A stretch of 64,000 bases of DNA from Zymoseptoria tritici IPO323. Lineage: Eukaryota > Ascomycota > Dothideomycetes > Mycosphaerellales > Mycosphaerellaceae. Both the position numbers and the translations under genes were made by a program. Of this stretch, positions 1-11,255 are shown in pieces. The stretch covers positions 1,172,055 to 1,236,054 of the forward strand of contig NC_018213.1 of NCBI RefSeq assembly GCF_000219625.1, read 5' to 3'. Position 1 is the stretch's first letter; the number at the start of each line of letters is the position of its first letter. The notes below the pieces were generated by a model that was not told where the DNA came from, searched no databases, and saw nothing but the letters and a program-made list of their open reading frames with translations.

Positions 1-465
1 TCCTTTCTTACTTCTCCGTATCCATTATTCGTGGTCTCTTCGAGCTCGCATGCGCTCTTTGAATGGCACATACAACGCTTCTGGGTGTCCTCCAGCGTTT
101 GTGAGTTGACAAATGAGTCTGATGCATCAACGGTCACGGCAGTTGGCGATTGAGATTCTAGACTTCAGCTTGCCTTGTCTAGGTCGCTGCACGTTGCAAC
201 GAATCGGTACATGGCGGGTCATACGCGGCATATGAGGCGATGCAGGAGGCTGAGGCTTTGTTGCACCACCACGTGCATGATGCGTGATTTTGTGTACTTG
301 TGAGTGCGTGAGCTAAGGTACTTATTGAACGCAGCTGCCCGCATTGTGAGGGTGACGCGGACTTTTGTGAGCTCCCGACAAACAACAACAACCGAAATCT
401 TCCCACTCCTGGCCCTCGACCTAACTACTCATCAAGAATCCATCTCAGACTTTCTCTCAGCCAAA
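1..465. other. Upstream region, no gene seen
   Basis: No coding segment is recognised. The last 100 bases are C/A-rich with AACAACAACA-like runs, typical of a fungal 5' leader for the following gene. The open frame continues upstream of the chosen ATG only through a GTG codon at 304, which I do not take as a start. Confidence 0.5.
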
Positions 466-1248
466 ATGTCCGCAGGAAGCTACTACAACGAAGACCGCTA
501 CTCCGGCGGCGGCGGGGGCAATGGAGGCTACAACCAACCTCCACCACCACCCAACGTCCCACGCCCTTGGATCGCCGAATGGGACGCCCGCGACCAGCGC
601 TACATCTTCATCAACCAAGAAACCGGCCAACGCAGCTGGGACTTCCCACGCGACGAGTACCGCGGCGGCGGCGGCGGCCAAAACTACGGCTCCAACAGCG
701 GCTACCCACCACCCCAACAACAAACCCAATACCAAGAAGCCCCTCACGAGGAGAAGAAGTCCCACGGCCTCCTCTACGGCGCCCTCGGCGCAGCAGCAGG
801 ACTCGCTGGCGGCGCCTTCTTGATGCACGAAGGTTCCGAAGCCAAACAAGACCTCGAATCCGACGCATACCGCGCTGAAGACCGCATTTCCAATTTCGAT
901 AATCGCGAGGAACAGCGTTTTGATAATTTTGAAAACCGCACGGAGCAACGTTTCGACGACTTCGGCAATCGCGTGGAATACGCGCCGGAAGAAGCGGCGG
1001 AGTGGACGGGTAGGAAAGTACAGGAAGTGGAGGATATTCCGCAGGATGTCGAGCAGGGGTTTGATCGGTTTGGGGAGAGGGTGGAGAGGAAGTGGGATGA
1101 TGGCGTGCAGGATGTGGAGGATGTGCCGGATGATGTGGCGGGGTGGGCGGGGGAGAAGGTGGGCGATGTGGAGAGGTTTGATGATAATGTCGAGGACGCT
1201 TATGACGCCGGGAGGGATGAGGGGAGGGATGATGATGATCGGTATTGA
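466..1248 (+). CDS. WW-domain protein with Gly/Ala-rich hydrophobic segment and charged C-terminal repeats
   Basis: Single-exon gene of 260 residues. The start is the first ATG of the frame, after an A-rich leader (CCAAAATG). A Gly/Pro-rich N-terminus leads into a WW domain at about residues 30-62, with Trp35 and Trp58 as the paired tryptophans and an aromatic strand (RYIFIN) between. Such domains bind proline-rich ligands. Residues 101-119 (LLYGALGAAAGLAGGAFL) form a small-residue hydrophobic stretch that could enter or touch a membrane. The rest is very acidic/basic, with repeats of the type RFDNFENR and later EDVPDDV/DVERFDD. No catalytic domain is visible. The WW domain is clear; the cellular role is unknown. 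Confidence 0.85.
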   Translation: MSAGSYYNEDRYSGGGGGNGGYNQPPPPPNVPRPWIAEWDARDQRYIFINQETGQRSWDFPRDEYRGGGGGQNYGSNSGYPPPQQQTQYQEAPHEEKKSHGLLYGALGAAAGLAGGAFLMHEGSEAKQDLESDAYRAEDRISNFDNREEQRFDNFENRTEQRFDDFGNRVEYAPEEAAEWTGRKVQEVEDIPQDVEQGFDRFGERVERKWDDGVQDVEDVPDDVAGWAGEKVGDVERFDDNVEDAYDAGRDEGRDDDDRY

Positions 1249-1468
1249 GGTGGGAAGAGGAGTGATCTGGTCTGGAGCGAAGCAGGGAGATCTCACTTGA
1301 GAGTTTCGTTGTTATGAGCAAAGGATGGGCATGCAATTCGACTTCGCTCAGGTCGATGCATTCTCATCGATCTATCGATGTCTATGGTACACGACTGTTT
1401 TAGCATTTGCTTCCGGGAATTGCGTGGCATGATGTAGCGTAGCACAGCATTGCGTCGCATCATGTCAA

Positions 1469-3057
1469 TCACAAGCCATCAAAACCCTCATCGTCACCAT
1501 CGTCAATGTCGCCATCGACAATCTCCTTCGCCAACTCGCGCTCACGGTCGCGAGCCTTGGCAGCCTCAGCAATCTCCTGACGATGCTTGTTCATGGGGTA
1601 TCTCATCGCCATCACACACTCGTCCCTCATGCCCAACAATGCCGATATACGAGCGTGGAATGCCTCCGATGGCTCGGTCGTGCTGTATGCATCCTTCTGT
1701 GGTACCGTCACCATGTGTCCGTTCTGGTGGTCCAACGAAGCCTCAATCACTCCATCGCGGATAGCCTTTGCGGTGATGTACTCGGCCGACTCTTCTGACT
1801 CCACTCCGAGGCGCGTGCAGATGTCTCGTAGGGAGATTCGAGAGTATGACAACGACAGCATGCGCACGCCGGTCTTGATGACGTTCTGGCGAAGACGGAG
1901 GATCAAGGTGTAGGTGCCATCTTTGCGGAACTGAGCTTCGCTGACGTTGACGCACTTCAGGAAAGCCTGCAAGTCACCCACGCGAACGGCCTGGACGAGC
2001 TTGAAGTATGGGTACAGAGCGGCCTCCAGTGCAGGTTGACGGAAGACGGAACGCTCTGGGATATCACCCATCAGAAGCTCGACCACGATGAGCAGCTTCA
2101 TTGCTTGCTGATAGAAGCCAACGGCAGGTCCGGTTGTAGGCGACTTTCGTGTAGCGGATTCGAGGTGCTCGTGAGCTTGAGTGTAGGCGAGTTGAATGGC
2201 ACGGATCCGTCCCAGGTAGTAGAGGTAGCGGCAGACTTGGTTGTTGGAGGCAGAGGATGGGAATTGTGTTTGAGCAACCAACAGATCGGCTTGTGTGATG
2301 TCCGCGGTGCTGATGTAGTTGCGGAGCAAAAGTACAGTCACTGCAGCCTGGGTATCGAAGTCCTTGCGAAGTACGGCAGATCGAAGAGCAGCCAGCAGCT
2401 TCGGCCTTGTCTCGATAACATGCGACTGCTTCGACGGCGGCTTGGGGTCCAGGTTCTCGTGGAACAGCGCATAGTAGAAGTATGCCTTTGTGCCAATCTG
2501 ATCCAGTGTGCGGCGATTCCAGCTGCGAATGCGCTCGACAAAGTTCTCGCTGAACTCTGCACCAGTCTCGATCTCGCCGGCATCGTACAAGTAGACTTGC
2601 ACGAGCACGCCAAGATACGCCCAAATCTCCGGATGCACTTGCTCTTCCGTTGCCGTGCTCTTCGCCGCCGATCCATTCTGTGCAGAGCGGTGCTTCTCGG
2701 GTAGCAGCTCTTCCAATATTTGTCGTCCTCTGTTCGATGCGTTGGGGTATGCGGTGCGGATGCCGTGGATGATGGCTTCGGGGAAGGCGCTCGACTTGCG
2801 CAGGGTGGAGATGGATCGTAGCGCGCGGAGGGTGAATCTCGAATCGAAGCTGTCTACGGCCGAGTTGATGAGAGCGAAGTTGTTGATGATGACTGCGATC
2901 ATTGATTAGTCTGGTTCTGCATCCTCATCACCATCACTTCTCTTGATTGCTGAGGCGGCTGGGATTGCGTACTGCGTTGCGGTGACACCTCTTGCACAGT
3001 CTCCTCCTCCTTCTTCTCCTCGCCATTGACGGCATCTACTTCCATCTTGTCCGCCAT
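1469..3057 (-). CDS. RPN3: 26S proteasome regulatory subunit RPN3 (PCI domain)
   Basis: Two exons, 2973..3057 and 1469..2892, joined across an 80-nt intron (donor GTACGC, branch ACTAAT, acceptor GCAG); 502 residues. The short first exon encodes an acidic N-terminus (MADKMEVDAVNGEEKKEEE), and the splice gives ...SPQR-IIINNFALINS in frame. The body shows the conserved Rpn3/PSMD3 helical repeats (FTLRALRSI, CRYLYYLGRIRAIQLAYTQAHEHLE). The PCI domain follows (LRQNVIKTGVRMLSLSYSRISLRDI and the CTRLGV winged helix). The C-terminus is the typical basic then acidic tail (GDIDDGDDEGFDGL). In the family this subunit sits in the lid of the 19S regulatory particle. It is divergent with the SPC34 gene 276 bases away. 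Identification is firm; the first exon is inferred from splice signals. Confidence 0.93.
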
Positions 3058-3333
3058 GCTGAAGTCTGGTGGATGAGATGAGGTTGTATTGTGGTTGCGA
3101 TTGGTGTTCGTGGCGGTGATGTCGATGCTGTCTCGTGCTTCAACAGTTGCGTCGGAGAGCTTCCAAAGCGTAGACCGCCGAAGTTTAGCCGCGCAGAGCT
3201 AGTAAACACGTCCACATCACGTCGACCTACAGCAATATAGAAACATCACAACTCACGGAAGAATGTTCAGAAACACCACAACGTAGACGAAAAACCCAGT
3301 ACAGCAACACAAGACTGGAACAGACCCTCCACC
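3058..3333. promoter_or_regulatory. Shared intergenic region between RPN3 and SPC34
   Basis: A 276-base gap separates two divergent start codons, so both promoters must lie here. No specific binding site is claimed. The SPC34 side ends in an A/C-rich leader before CACC-ATG. Confidence 0.5.
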
Positions 3334-4068
3334 ATGGCCTCCCTCCTAACCTCCCACCTCGAACAAATCTCCCTCTGCGCGTCCTCAATCGCAGAACTCC
3401 CTTTTCCAGGCCCAAAGAAATTCGCCAACGCCCTCCTCTCACAACACGACATCACCTCCTTAATCCGGGATACAGAATCTCACGAGCGAGCTCTCTTCCA
3501 CCTCGCTCCCCCACCACTCCCAACCAAACCCGGTGCAGGAAATGACTACTCTTCCGGACCCGTCACAGCGCCAACTCCAGCACCAAACCGCCGCGCGACA
3601 ATGTACGGCGGCCGTCAAACGCCCCGGAATAAAGCTGTCGCGGCTGTGCTGGGAGGCGACCTCTACCAGCGCACGCGGAAGGAAGGCACGCGGCAGAAGG
3701 GAGAGGTGGATGTGGAAGTGCTTCTGGAGGGTGCGGAGCGTTTGCTAGCGGTGTATTCGATTCCCGGCGCGAGTGATCGGATCGCGGGTTTGAGGCGAAG
3801 GCATCAGCAGTTGACGGCGAATATTCAGTATCATGAGGCGAGGGTCAATCAGCAGAGTGAGGACTTGGCGAAGATTAGTCGGAAGGATTATGATGCGGAG
3901 GACGAGGATGGCGGTGAGGATGGCTCGGTGGCGGCAGCGCCCGCGGTCATGTCGAGGGAGGATATGGAGAGGGAGGAGGTGGAAATCAGGGAATTGGAGA
4001 GGAAGAAGAAGGCTCTTGAGGAGAGGGTCACGGGGATGGAGAAGGACTTGGGTGGGTTGATGAGGTGA
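3334..4068 (+). CDS. SPC34: DASH complex subunit SPC34
   Basis: Intronless, 244 residues, start context CACCATGG. The N-terminus has the hallmark Spc34 segment: HLEQISLCASSIAELPFPGPKKF followed by ALLSQHDITSLIRDTESHERALF. A linker rich in Pro/Ala and a YGGRQTPRNKAVAAVLGGDL motif come next. The C-terminal half is a coiled coil (AERLLAVYSIPGASDRIAGLRRRHQQL and the final EIRELERKKKALEERVTGMEKDL). In the family this protein is part of the outer-kinetochore DASH/Dam1 ring that couples chromosomes to spindle microtubules. Length and domain order match the filamentous-fungal family. Confidence 0.92.
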   Translation: MASLLTSHLEQISLCASSIAELPFPGPKKFANALLSQHDITSLIRDTESHERALFHLAPPPLPTKPGAGNDYSSGPVTAPTPAPNRRATMYGGRQTPRNKAVAAVLGGDLYQRTRKEGTRQKGEVDVEVLLEGAERLLAVYSIPGASDRIAGLRRRHQQLTANIQYHEARVNQQSEDLAKISRKDYDAEDEDGGEDGSVAAAPAVMSREDMEREEVEIRELERKKKALEERVTGMEKDLGGLMR

Positions 4069-4870
4069 TGATTCCGTCAATGTTCGGAGTGTCACGCTTG
4101 CAGGCCGTTGTTTGCGTTATTCCACCGGGTCTGAAGGACGCTGCATTCATGGCATGCATCGCCGCGAAGCACACAAAGCACGAAATCCTCTCCATGGACT
4201 TCAACCCGCATCCCACCGACCCATCAGCAAGTCACAATGCGCCACTTCATCCAAGACAGAACTTGTCTCAGCGAATACACACCGGCATCACCCGTCGATG
4301 TGTCGCGCCTTCCCATGCCACCCTGCACCGCGATGGAGGTGGATTTGGTAATGGACGTTCCTCCGCCCGGAGCCTGCTACGTAAGGACGTACAACTCGAG
4401 TATGAACCTGAGGGACGAAGTCTACGGTACAGCAGTCCCGAAAGCGGGTGCTTCAAGAGGTTCGCCCCTGTCAAGTACAAGTTCACTGACGTGAATTCGC
4501 AGAGAACGCGGGGATCGAAGACCAAGGATTTTGCCGTTCAGAGCCGCCGGTGCGTCCTCCGCCTTTACGGAGGTTTCGAGGGAACGAGCGCGATGAGCAA
4601 AGTTCTTGCGAGTCGTTCGACGAGACCGAGCACCGGGTTGTGAATTCAATGGACCGCTGCACTACTGGAGCGGAGATCATTTCTTAGCATGGGGAGCGGC
4701 TGTTGGCTCTGTTGGTGTCGATGCATGACAAGTGCTCGTTTTGAATCGACAGATCTCTTGAACGGCATCATTTGTCGCACGAACCTTGAACGGGTGGTTT
4801 CGAAACACTGTGCGCTCGTGTGGAGGAATTGCATGAAAGTCGTGCATTCGAATCTGAGTATGTAGCTTGC
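4069..4870. other. Convergent intergenic gap, no gene recognised
   Basis: The gap lies between the 3' ends of SPC34 and the MFS permease. Open frames here (for example 4065..4643 +) have no recognisable domain and a composition unlike the neighbouring genes. I see only presumed 3' untranslated sequence. Confidence 0.5.
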
Positions 4871-6496
4871 CTATATCACAGCTTTCCAATCCCATCCGAC
4901 TTTGGCGAAGCGCGTGGCTATTAGCAGTGAACCCTGTGAACGACAAAGATTAGCAAAGGCCAGAACCGCAAAGCATTGCAATGTGTACTCACCCCCAGAA
5001 AGAAGGACGTGCCCGCCCATCTGTAGTAAAAAGTCAGCATCCATTCACCTCAACATAAGGAAACAGCTCCAACTCACACCTGCGCATACAGATAATCTCC
5101 ATCCCTCCTCTGAATCAACGCTCCCGCCAACGGCGGTCCCGTCAAGCACGCAAAACTCACACAACTGAACGCCATGCCCATCCTCACTCCCGCCTTCTTC
5201 ATATCCGGCACTTTACTCAGACTCCCGAACAACGCCGGAAACAGCGCTTGAATCGCCGCCGACCCCGATCCATAGATCGCCGCGAAGACGAACATGCCGC
5301 TCAGCGAGTGGATTCCAGTCCAAGCGAACATCATGGCGCCGCAAAGGAAGGCGAAGGGGATGAGCGTGTTGAGCGTACCGACCCGATCGGCGAAGTAATT
5401 CGGTACGAGACGGAAGACGAAACCGACGGAGACGACGGTGAGGAGGAGATTGATGGATTGCTGGTAGCTGCAGCCTAGCACGTTGCGGCCGTAGGCGCCG
5501 ATGTAGAAGAAGGCGAAGTAGAGGCCCCAGAAGACGAAGAACATGGCGAGCACGTAGAGGACGTAAGGTGCTTCCTTCAAGCTCGGCCAGTCGATGATGG
5601 GTCCAGATTTGCGTGGCGGGAGGCGGGTGCGGTAGAGGGTGATGGTGATGGCGTTGGTGGCTAGCATGAAGAATCCGATCACGCGGACGGTCCAGGGGAA
5701 GCCGATGCGGGGGAGGAGCTGTTGTACAATGATTGGGATCGCGATGCCTCCCGTGCAGGACCCCACGGCGGCGAAACCTACGGCGAAGGCCCGACGGCGG
5801 GCGAAGTAGGTGGTCAGGAGGGACATGGCGGGGCAGAAGTGGAGGCCGTTGGCGATGCCGGAGCAGACGGCTTGGGCGAGAAAGAGTTGCCAGAAAGTGG
5901 TTGCTTGGGCGGTGCAGAAGATTCCGACGAGTTGGAAGATGGAGCCTAGGATGTAGACGTAGCGGAAGAGGCCGGCGTCGGTCGCGCGGCCGCTTACTGT
6001 GCCGATGACTGGGGGGTGTGTGTTAGTGGTTGGTATCAAGTTGCGGTGGTCGTGGCTTACAGAACAACAGGAACAGCTGCACTGATCCGATCCAGCTGAT
6101 TGTCGACTGCTCCACGTTCAACGCGGTCTGATAGTAGGTCTGAAACACTCCGAACGATGTGATGTAGCCAAAGGTAGAAGCGATGGTCAGATGCGTGCAG
6201 AAGCATTGCGTCCATGCCGCAACGCCGCCGTCCGGTGGTGGGCCCGGATCAAGAGATGCAGCGGAGCGACGGGAGACTGTTCGGGACAGAATGCTTCGAG
6301 CAGGACCAGGTTGGGTCGATTGTGACTTTTCGTTCAACGTAGGCTGGTCGTGTTGTTCTTCGATGGACTCGGCATGGCTAAGCTGGCTGGAAATTTCGTC
6401 GTCTTCATTGTTCGGCCAAGGATTGGCGTCGTTCTTTATGACTGGCGGCTTGGTTATATCCTCGATGGACTTCTCCTCGAACGAGTGGCGGACCAT
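4871..6496 (-). CDS. MFS transporter, monocarboxylate-permease (MCT) family
   Basis: Four exons: 6061..6496, 5078..6008, 4993..5020, 4871..4933; 485 residues. All introns are 52-59 nt and the phases match. The cytoplasmic N-terminus (about 90 residues, acidic) ends in PPPDGGVAAW, the MCT-family entry motif to TM1. TM segments follow: TIASTFGYITSFGVFQTYY, VYILGSIFQLVGIFCTA, AQAVCSGIANGLHFCPAMSLL with the FARRRAFAVGFAAVGSCTGG signature, then six more. The last exons give YAQVWAGTSFFLG and GSLLIATRFAKVGWDWK, a normal end for the family. The substrate cannot be read from sequence; monocarboxylates or related acids are only a family inference. The 28-nt micro-exon is needed to keep TM12. Confidence 0.88.
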
Positions 6497-7207
6497 GCTG
6501 TCGTTGGAAAGTCTTGCTCTGGCGAACGAATCGGCGAGATCGATGTCCCTTGCCGGTGGTCGGGTATGGCGAGGTTGAGGAGAAGTTTCAAGAAATGCTC
6601 AACGAATACTGGAGGACTCTTCCTCGATGACAATAGTGAGTGAGAAACAGCAGAAAGAGCCTTACAGAAGCAATTCACACAGCAGAACTGCGGTGGCATG
6701 TTTTTTTAAGTGGGGACTGAATGTCGCTATCGGAACTCGGCACGAGGGTGAATGTTCTTCCCCAGCGCATCGTTGCGACACGTACACGTTCGACATGAGA
6801 TGTCGAGTGGGAGAAAGAGGGAGAATCTGGCTCGAATCTCGATTGATGAAGGAGTTGTTGTAGGAGAGATGGACGAGGCGAGGTGAGGTGAGATGAGACA
6901 AGAGCCGTCTGTGCGAAGCAATTTCGGGATGATGAATGAAGCCTCAGGCAAGCAGAAGGAGAGTGTCACACGCCCACCCACCTTGTCCGTTGCAACTTAT
7001 TATTACATCAACAACGACGCCAATCGACCTCGCTTGACATGGACGAGCATTTGGGCAAATCTTGTTCTGATCAAGACTTGTTCGGCATGGCATGGCGTGG
7101 CATAACATCCAGGCTCGACTCATCATCCAGGTGGCTCCTGCCTGACTGCTCGACTCGAAGCTTCCGACTCCTCAAGCTCACCTCGAGCTTCAACTAACAC
7201 CTCCCAG
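6497..7207. other. Divergent intergenic region between two MFS permeases; expected first exon not found
   Basis: It lies between the start of the MCT-type permease and the first recognisable exon of the sugar permease. It ends in a good 3' splice signal (CAACTAACACCTCCCAG). I searched the + strand for a first exon encoding a TM1 with a GYDxG-like motif and found none. A short open segment starting at the ATG at 7040 has the wrong splice phase. It otherwise holds only presumed promoters. Confidence 0.5.
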
Positions 7208-9094
7208 TCTACACCTACTTCGACCTCGCCACGCAAGGAACTCCTGGCTACAAGCACACGACCAACATCATTGGCGGCCTCAACGGACTCAACTCTGCGG
7301 GTGCTATCGTCGGATGTCTCTTCAGCGCTTGGTCCGGAGATGTCGTCGGCCGGAAACGAACGATTGAGATCGGATGTGCGGTCCTCATCGTAGGCGGAGC
7401 TTTATGTGCCGGTTCGGTGACCATTGGGATGTTTTACGCCGGACGGTTCGTGGCCGGAGCTGGAGCGGGCATCCTGGCGGTGATCGTGCCGTAAGTTCTG
7501 GCCGTGCTGCTGCTGTCGTATTCCACGCTCTCGAAGATCGAACGACTAAACGACAACAGCATGTACCAAGGCGAAATCAGCACAGCCAACATCAGAGGGG
7601 CAATGATGTGCGTTTCTGGAATAATGTACGCAGTCGGCTACGCCTGGGCAGGCTGGATGGGTACCTCCCTCTTGAACCCCCAAAGTGCTCTAATACCACC
7701 CACTAACCTCCCCCCTCCCAGGCTACGCCTGCTACTACTTCCCCTCCACCTCCCCCTCCGCAACCTTCGCCTGGCGCTTCCCCCTCGCCCTTCAGATAAT
7801 CCCACCCCTCCTCCTTCTCGCCGGCAGCAAATTCATCCCCTTCTCCCCCCGCTGGCTCCTCTCTCAATCCCGCCCCGCCGAAGCCCTCTCCATCCTCAAA
7901 CGCCTGCACGCCACCCCGTCCGACCCATCCCACACGACCGCCACGGCCGAATTCTACCTCATGCAGAAACAATTCGATCTCGACAGCACTTTCCCTTCGC
8001 GGCGATTCGAAATCTTCCGCTCAGCGCCGAATAGGAGAAGAGCACTTATCGGCGCGCTGATCATGTGGGGGAATCAATTCCTGGGAATCTTCATCATTAC
8101 CAACTACGGCGTGTTGATCTATGCTTCCCTCGGCTTCGAGGGTTCCGTGCCTTTACTGCTCAACGCCTGCTGGACGACCTTCACCTTGCTCGGTAATGTG
8201 TGGACGGCATTCTACATCGACCGATTCGGCAGGCGGACATTTATGCTGATTGGCACCACCGGGTGCGTGGTATCGCTCATCTTCTTGTGTGCGATGACGG
8301 CGAGTTTCCTCAACACGAATAACGTAAACGGCCTCAACGCGGCGGTATTCTTCATCTGGTTCTACATTCTCTGGTGGTGCTTCTTCGTCGATGCCACGCA
8401 ATACGTCTACGTCTCGGAAATCTGGCCGAATCGATTGAGGAGTCAGGGGACGGCGTGGGGGGTTATGTTTTGGTTTTTGGCGAGTGAGGTTACGCTTGTG
8501 GCGGCGCCGGTGAGTGTGATCGAAATGTGGATGGACCACGGAGCTTCGCTGATGACATGATTTATTGCAGGTCGCATTGAACGAAATCGGATGGAAATTC
8601 TACCTGTAAGTCGTCCCTCCTCCCTCTCCCTCCCCTCTCGCCAACGCACCCCCTCCCCCTCTCCCCCCCCTCCGCTAACCTGGCCTTCTCTCAAATCCAG
8701 AGTCCTAATCCTCCCCTCAACCCTCTACATCTTACTCATCTACCTCCTCTTTCCGGTACGTCCCTCATCTCCTCTTCCCTTCTTCCTCCTCACCCACTCC
8801 CCTCCCTCCCTGCTCCTCCCTCTACTAACATCCTCCCCCCCTCGAAAGGAAACCAAAGGCCGCACCCTCGAGGAAATCGGCCTCCTCTTCGGGGACGACG
8901 TACACGTCGCTTCGCAGTGGTATGATTTGAGTCCGGAGGAGAAGGAGGAAGTGGCGGTGGAGGCGGTGAGGAATACTGCGTTCCGTTCCGAGGCCACCGA
9001 CACGGTCATGGGTGGGGAGACGGTGGCGATGGCGGTGAAAGGTGGGGCTGTAGAGGAGGAGGGGGAGGGGAGGCTGGGACGAGGGGGTGAGTAG
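7208..9094 (+). CDS. MFS sugar-type transporter, 5' end not found (possibly truncated)
   Basis: Exons seen: 7208..7490, 7560..7660, 7722..8509, 8571..8605, 8701..8755, 8849..9094; about 501 codons. All phases agree. Sugar-porter signatures are in order: LFSAWSGDVVGRKRTI (loop 2-3), GRFVAGAGAGIL, P-MYQGEISTANIRG (the PxYxxE region), FSPRWLLS, DRFGRRTF, YVSEIWPNRLRSQG and the ETKGRTLEEI tail. The reading starts at VYTYFDLATQGTPGY, just after where TM1 should be. An in-frame TAA lies 12 bases upstream, so an acceptor and an earlier exon are required, but no TM1 exon is visible. The gene is either 5'-truncated or has a distant or unusual first exon. The C-terminal tail is Gly/Glu-rich. Substrate unknown. 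Confidence 0.8.
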
Positions 9095-9539
9095 TTCGTT
9101 GGGCTAGGGGCGAGGGGTAGAGGGGATGTAGAGGGGAAATGATGTATACGAACAACACACGAGTTTTTGAAGAAATGACCACAATGGACAAAGCACAAAG
9201 TGACAAAAATGAAGAGATGGAAAAGTCAAAAACATCGTCGTTCTTGGACAATGAGAAAAGTCCCTCGCATACGCCTTAATAGCAACGCTCATCCCGCGTC
9301 GAATAAACTCCTGAACGCGCAATACCCGGCAATGGACATGCAGAACTTTTCGCCGGGCGGCACGCAGCTCCCTAACGATCCCACCGTGTCCGTACTCTCA
9401 TTTGCGCCTGATGGCGTTCCGATTTCGTTCCATTGCATGTCCATGATCGTCCTCCATGCCTTCCATTGCCCAGACAGACAAACAAACCACAATCCTCCTT
9501 TCAACTTAACTCCCCCTCACCCATTCACCCATCCATCCC
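9095..9539. other. Convergent gap, no gene seen
   Basis: The gap lies between the 3' end of the sugar permease and the C-terminal exon candidate on the minus strand. The sequence after 9480 is C/T-rich with short repeats (CCATCC, CCACCC). No coding potential is claimed. Confidence 0.45.
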
Positions 9540-9819
9540 CTACAACTTTTCCCCACCACCCTGAGCCTGAGCCTGCGCCTGAATCTGAGCCTGCGCCTGC
9601 GCCGCCTGCGCCCCAGCAATCCTCTCCCGCAACGCAACCAAATCATTCTCATTATCGTCATCGTCGTCTCCATTCCCCACCGTCCGCACCTGCTGCTCCG
9701 CCCAATCAATCGTATCGCTGATTCTCTTCGCCGTCACGGCCATCGGGGGTTCCATCCAATCGGGGACGTTGGCGAAGGTGGTGCGGGTGGGGGCGTCTTG
9801 GGAGGTGATACCGGGGCGG
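9540..9819 (-). CDS. Candidate coding exon downstream of the MAP kinase: alternative C-terminal exon or separate small gene
   Basis: The minus-strand segment opens after a clean acceptor (ACTAATACCTTTGCAG) and stays open for 93 codons to TAG. It reads RPGITSQDAPTRTTFANV, then VPDWMEPPMAVTAKRISDT and IDWAEQQV, then an acidic run and a Gln/Ala repeat made by a GCCTGA-type repeat. The first part looks like constrained protein. I found no ATG-bearing exon for a separate gene. The MAP kinase's last exon, however, contains ATGCG|GTAACG just at its stop, and splicing there to this exon is in frame (225-nt intron). If used, it replaces the terminal MR-stop by about 93 extra residues. The alternative is translation from an internal Met (MEPPMAV, 9755). 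Confidence 0.4.
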
Positions 9820-10040
9820 CTGCAAAGGTATTAGTCTCGTGTTCTTGGGATCAAGTTTGGTTTTAGGGGCGTACATTTTTGGGGAATATAAGAAGGAAAG
9901 GAGAGAAAGGAAAGGAGAGGGGATGGGAGTAGGAAAGAAAGGAAAGGAGAGATAAGGATGATTTCGTAAATTCTATGATATGGATATGATATGGTATTGT
10001 GAAGGCGACTTTTTTTCTGCTGTTCTGGGGGATTGGGACG

Positions 10041-11255
<1,215 letters not shown>

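Noticed and set aside
457..1296. Long minus-strand open frame of 279 codons
   Set aside because: It is the shadow of the WW-domain gene; the Ile/Leu/Pro/His runs mirror the GGN/GAN codons of the sense strand.
4065..4643. Open frame of 192 codons after SPC34
   Set aside because: No domain, atypical composition and overlap with the presumed 3' untranslated region of SPC34.
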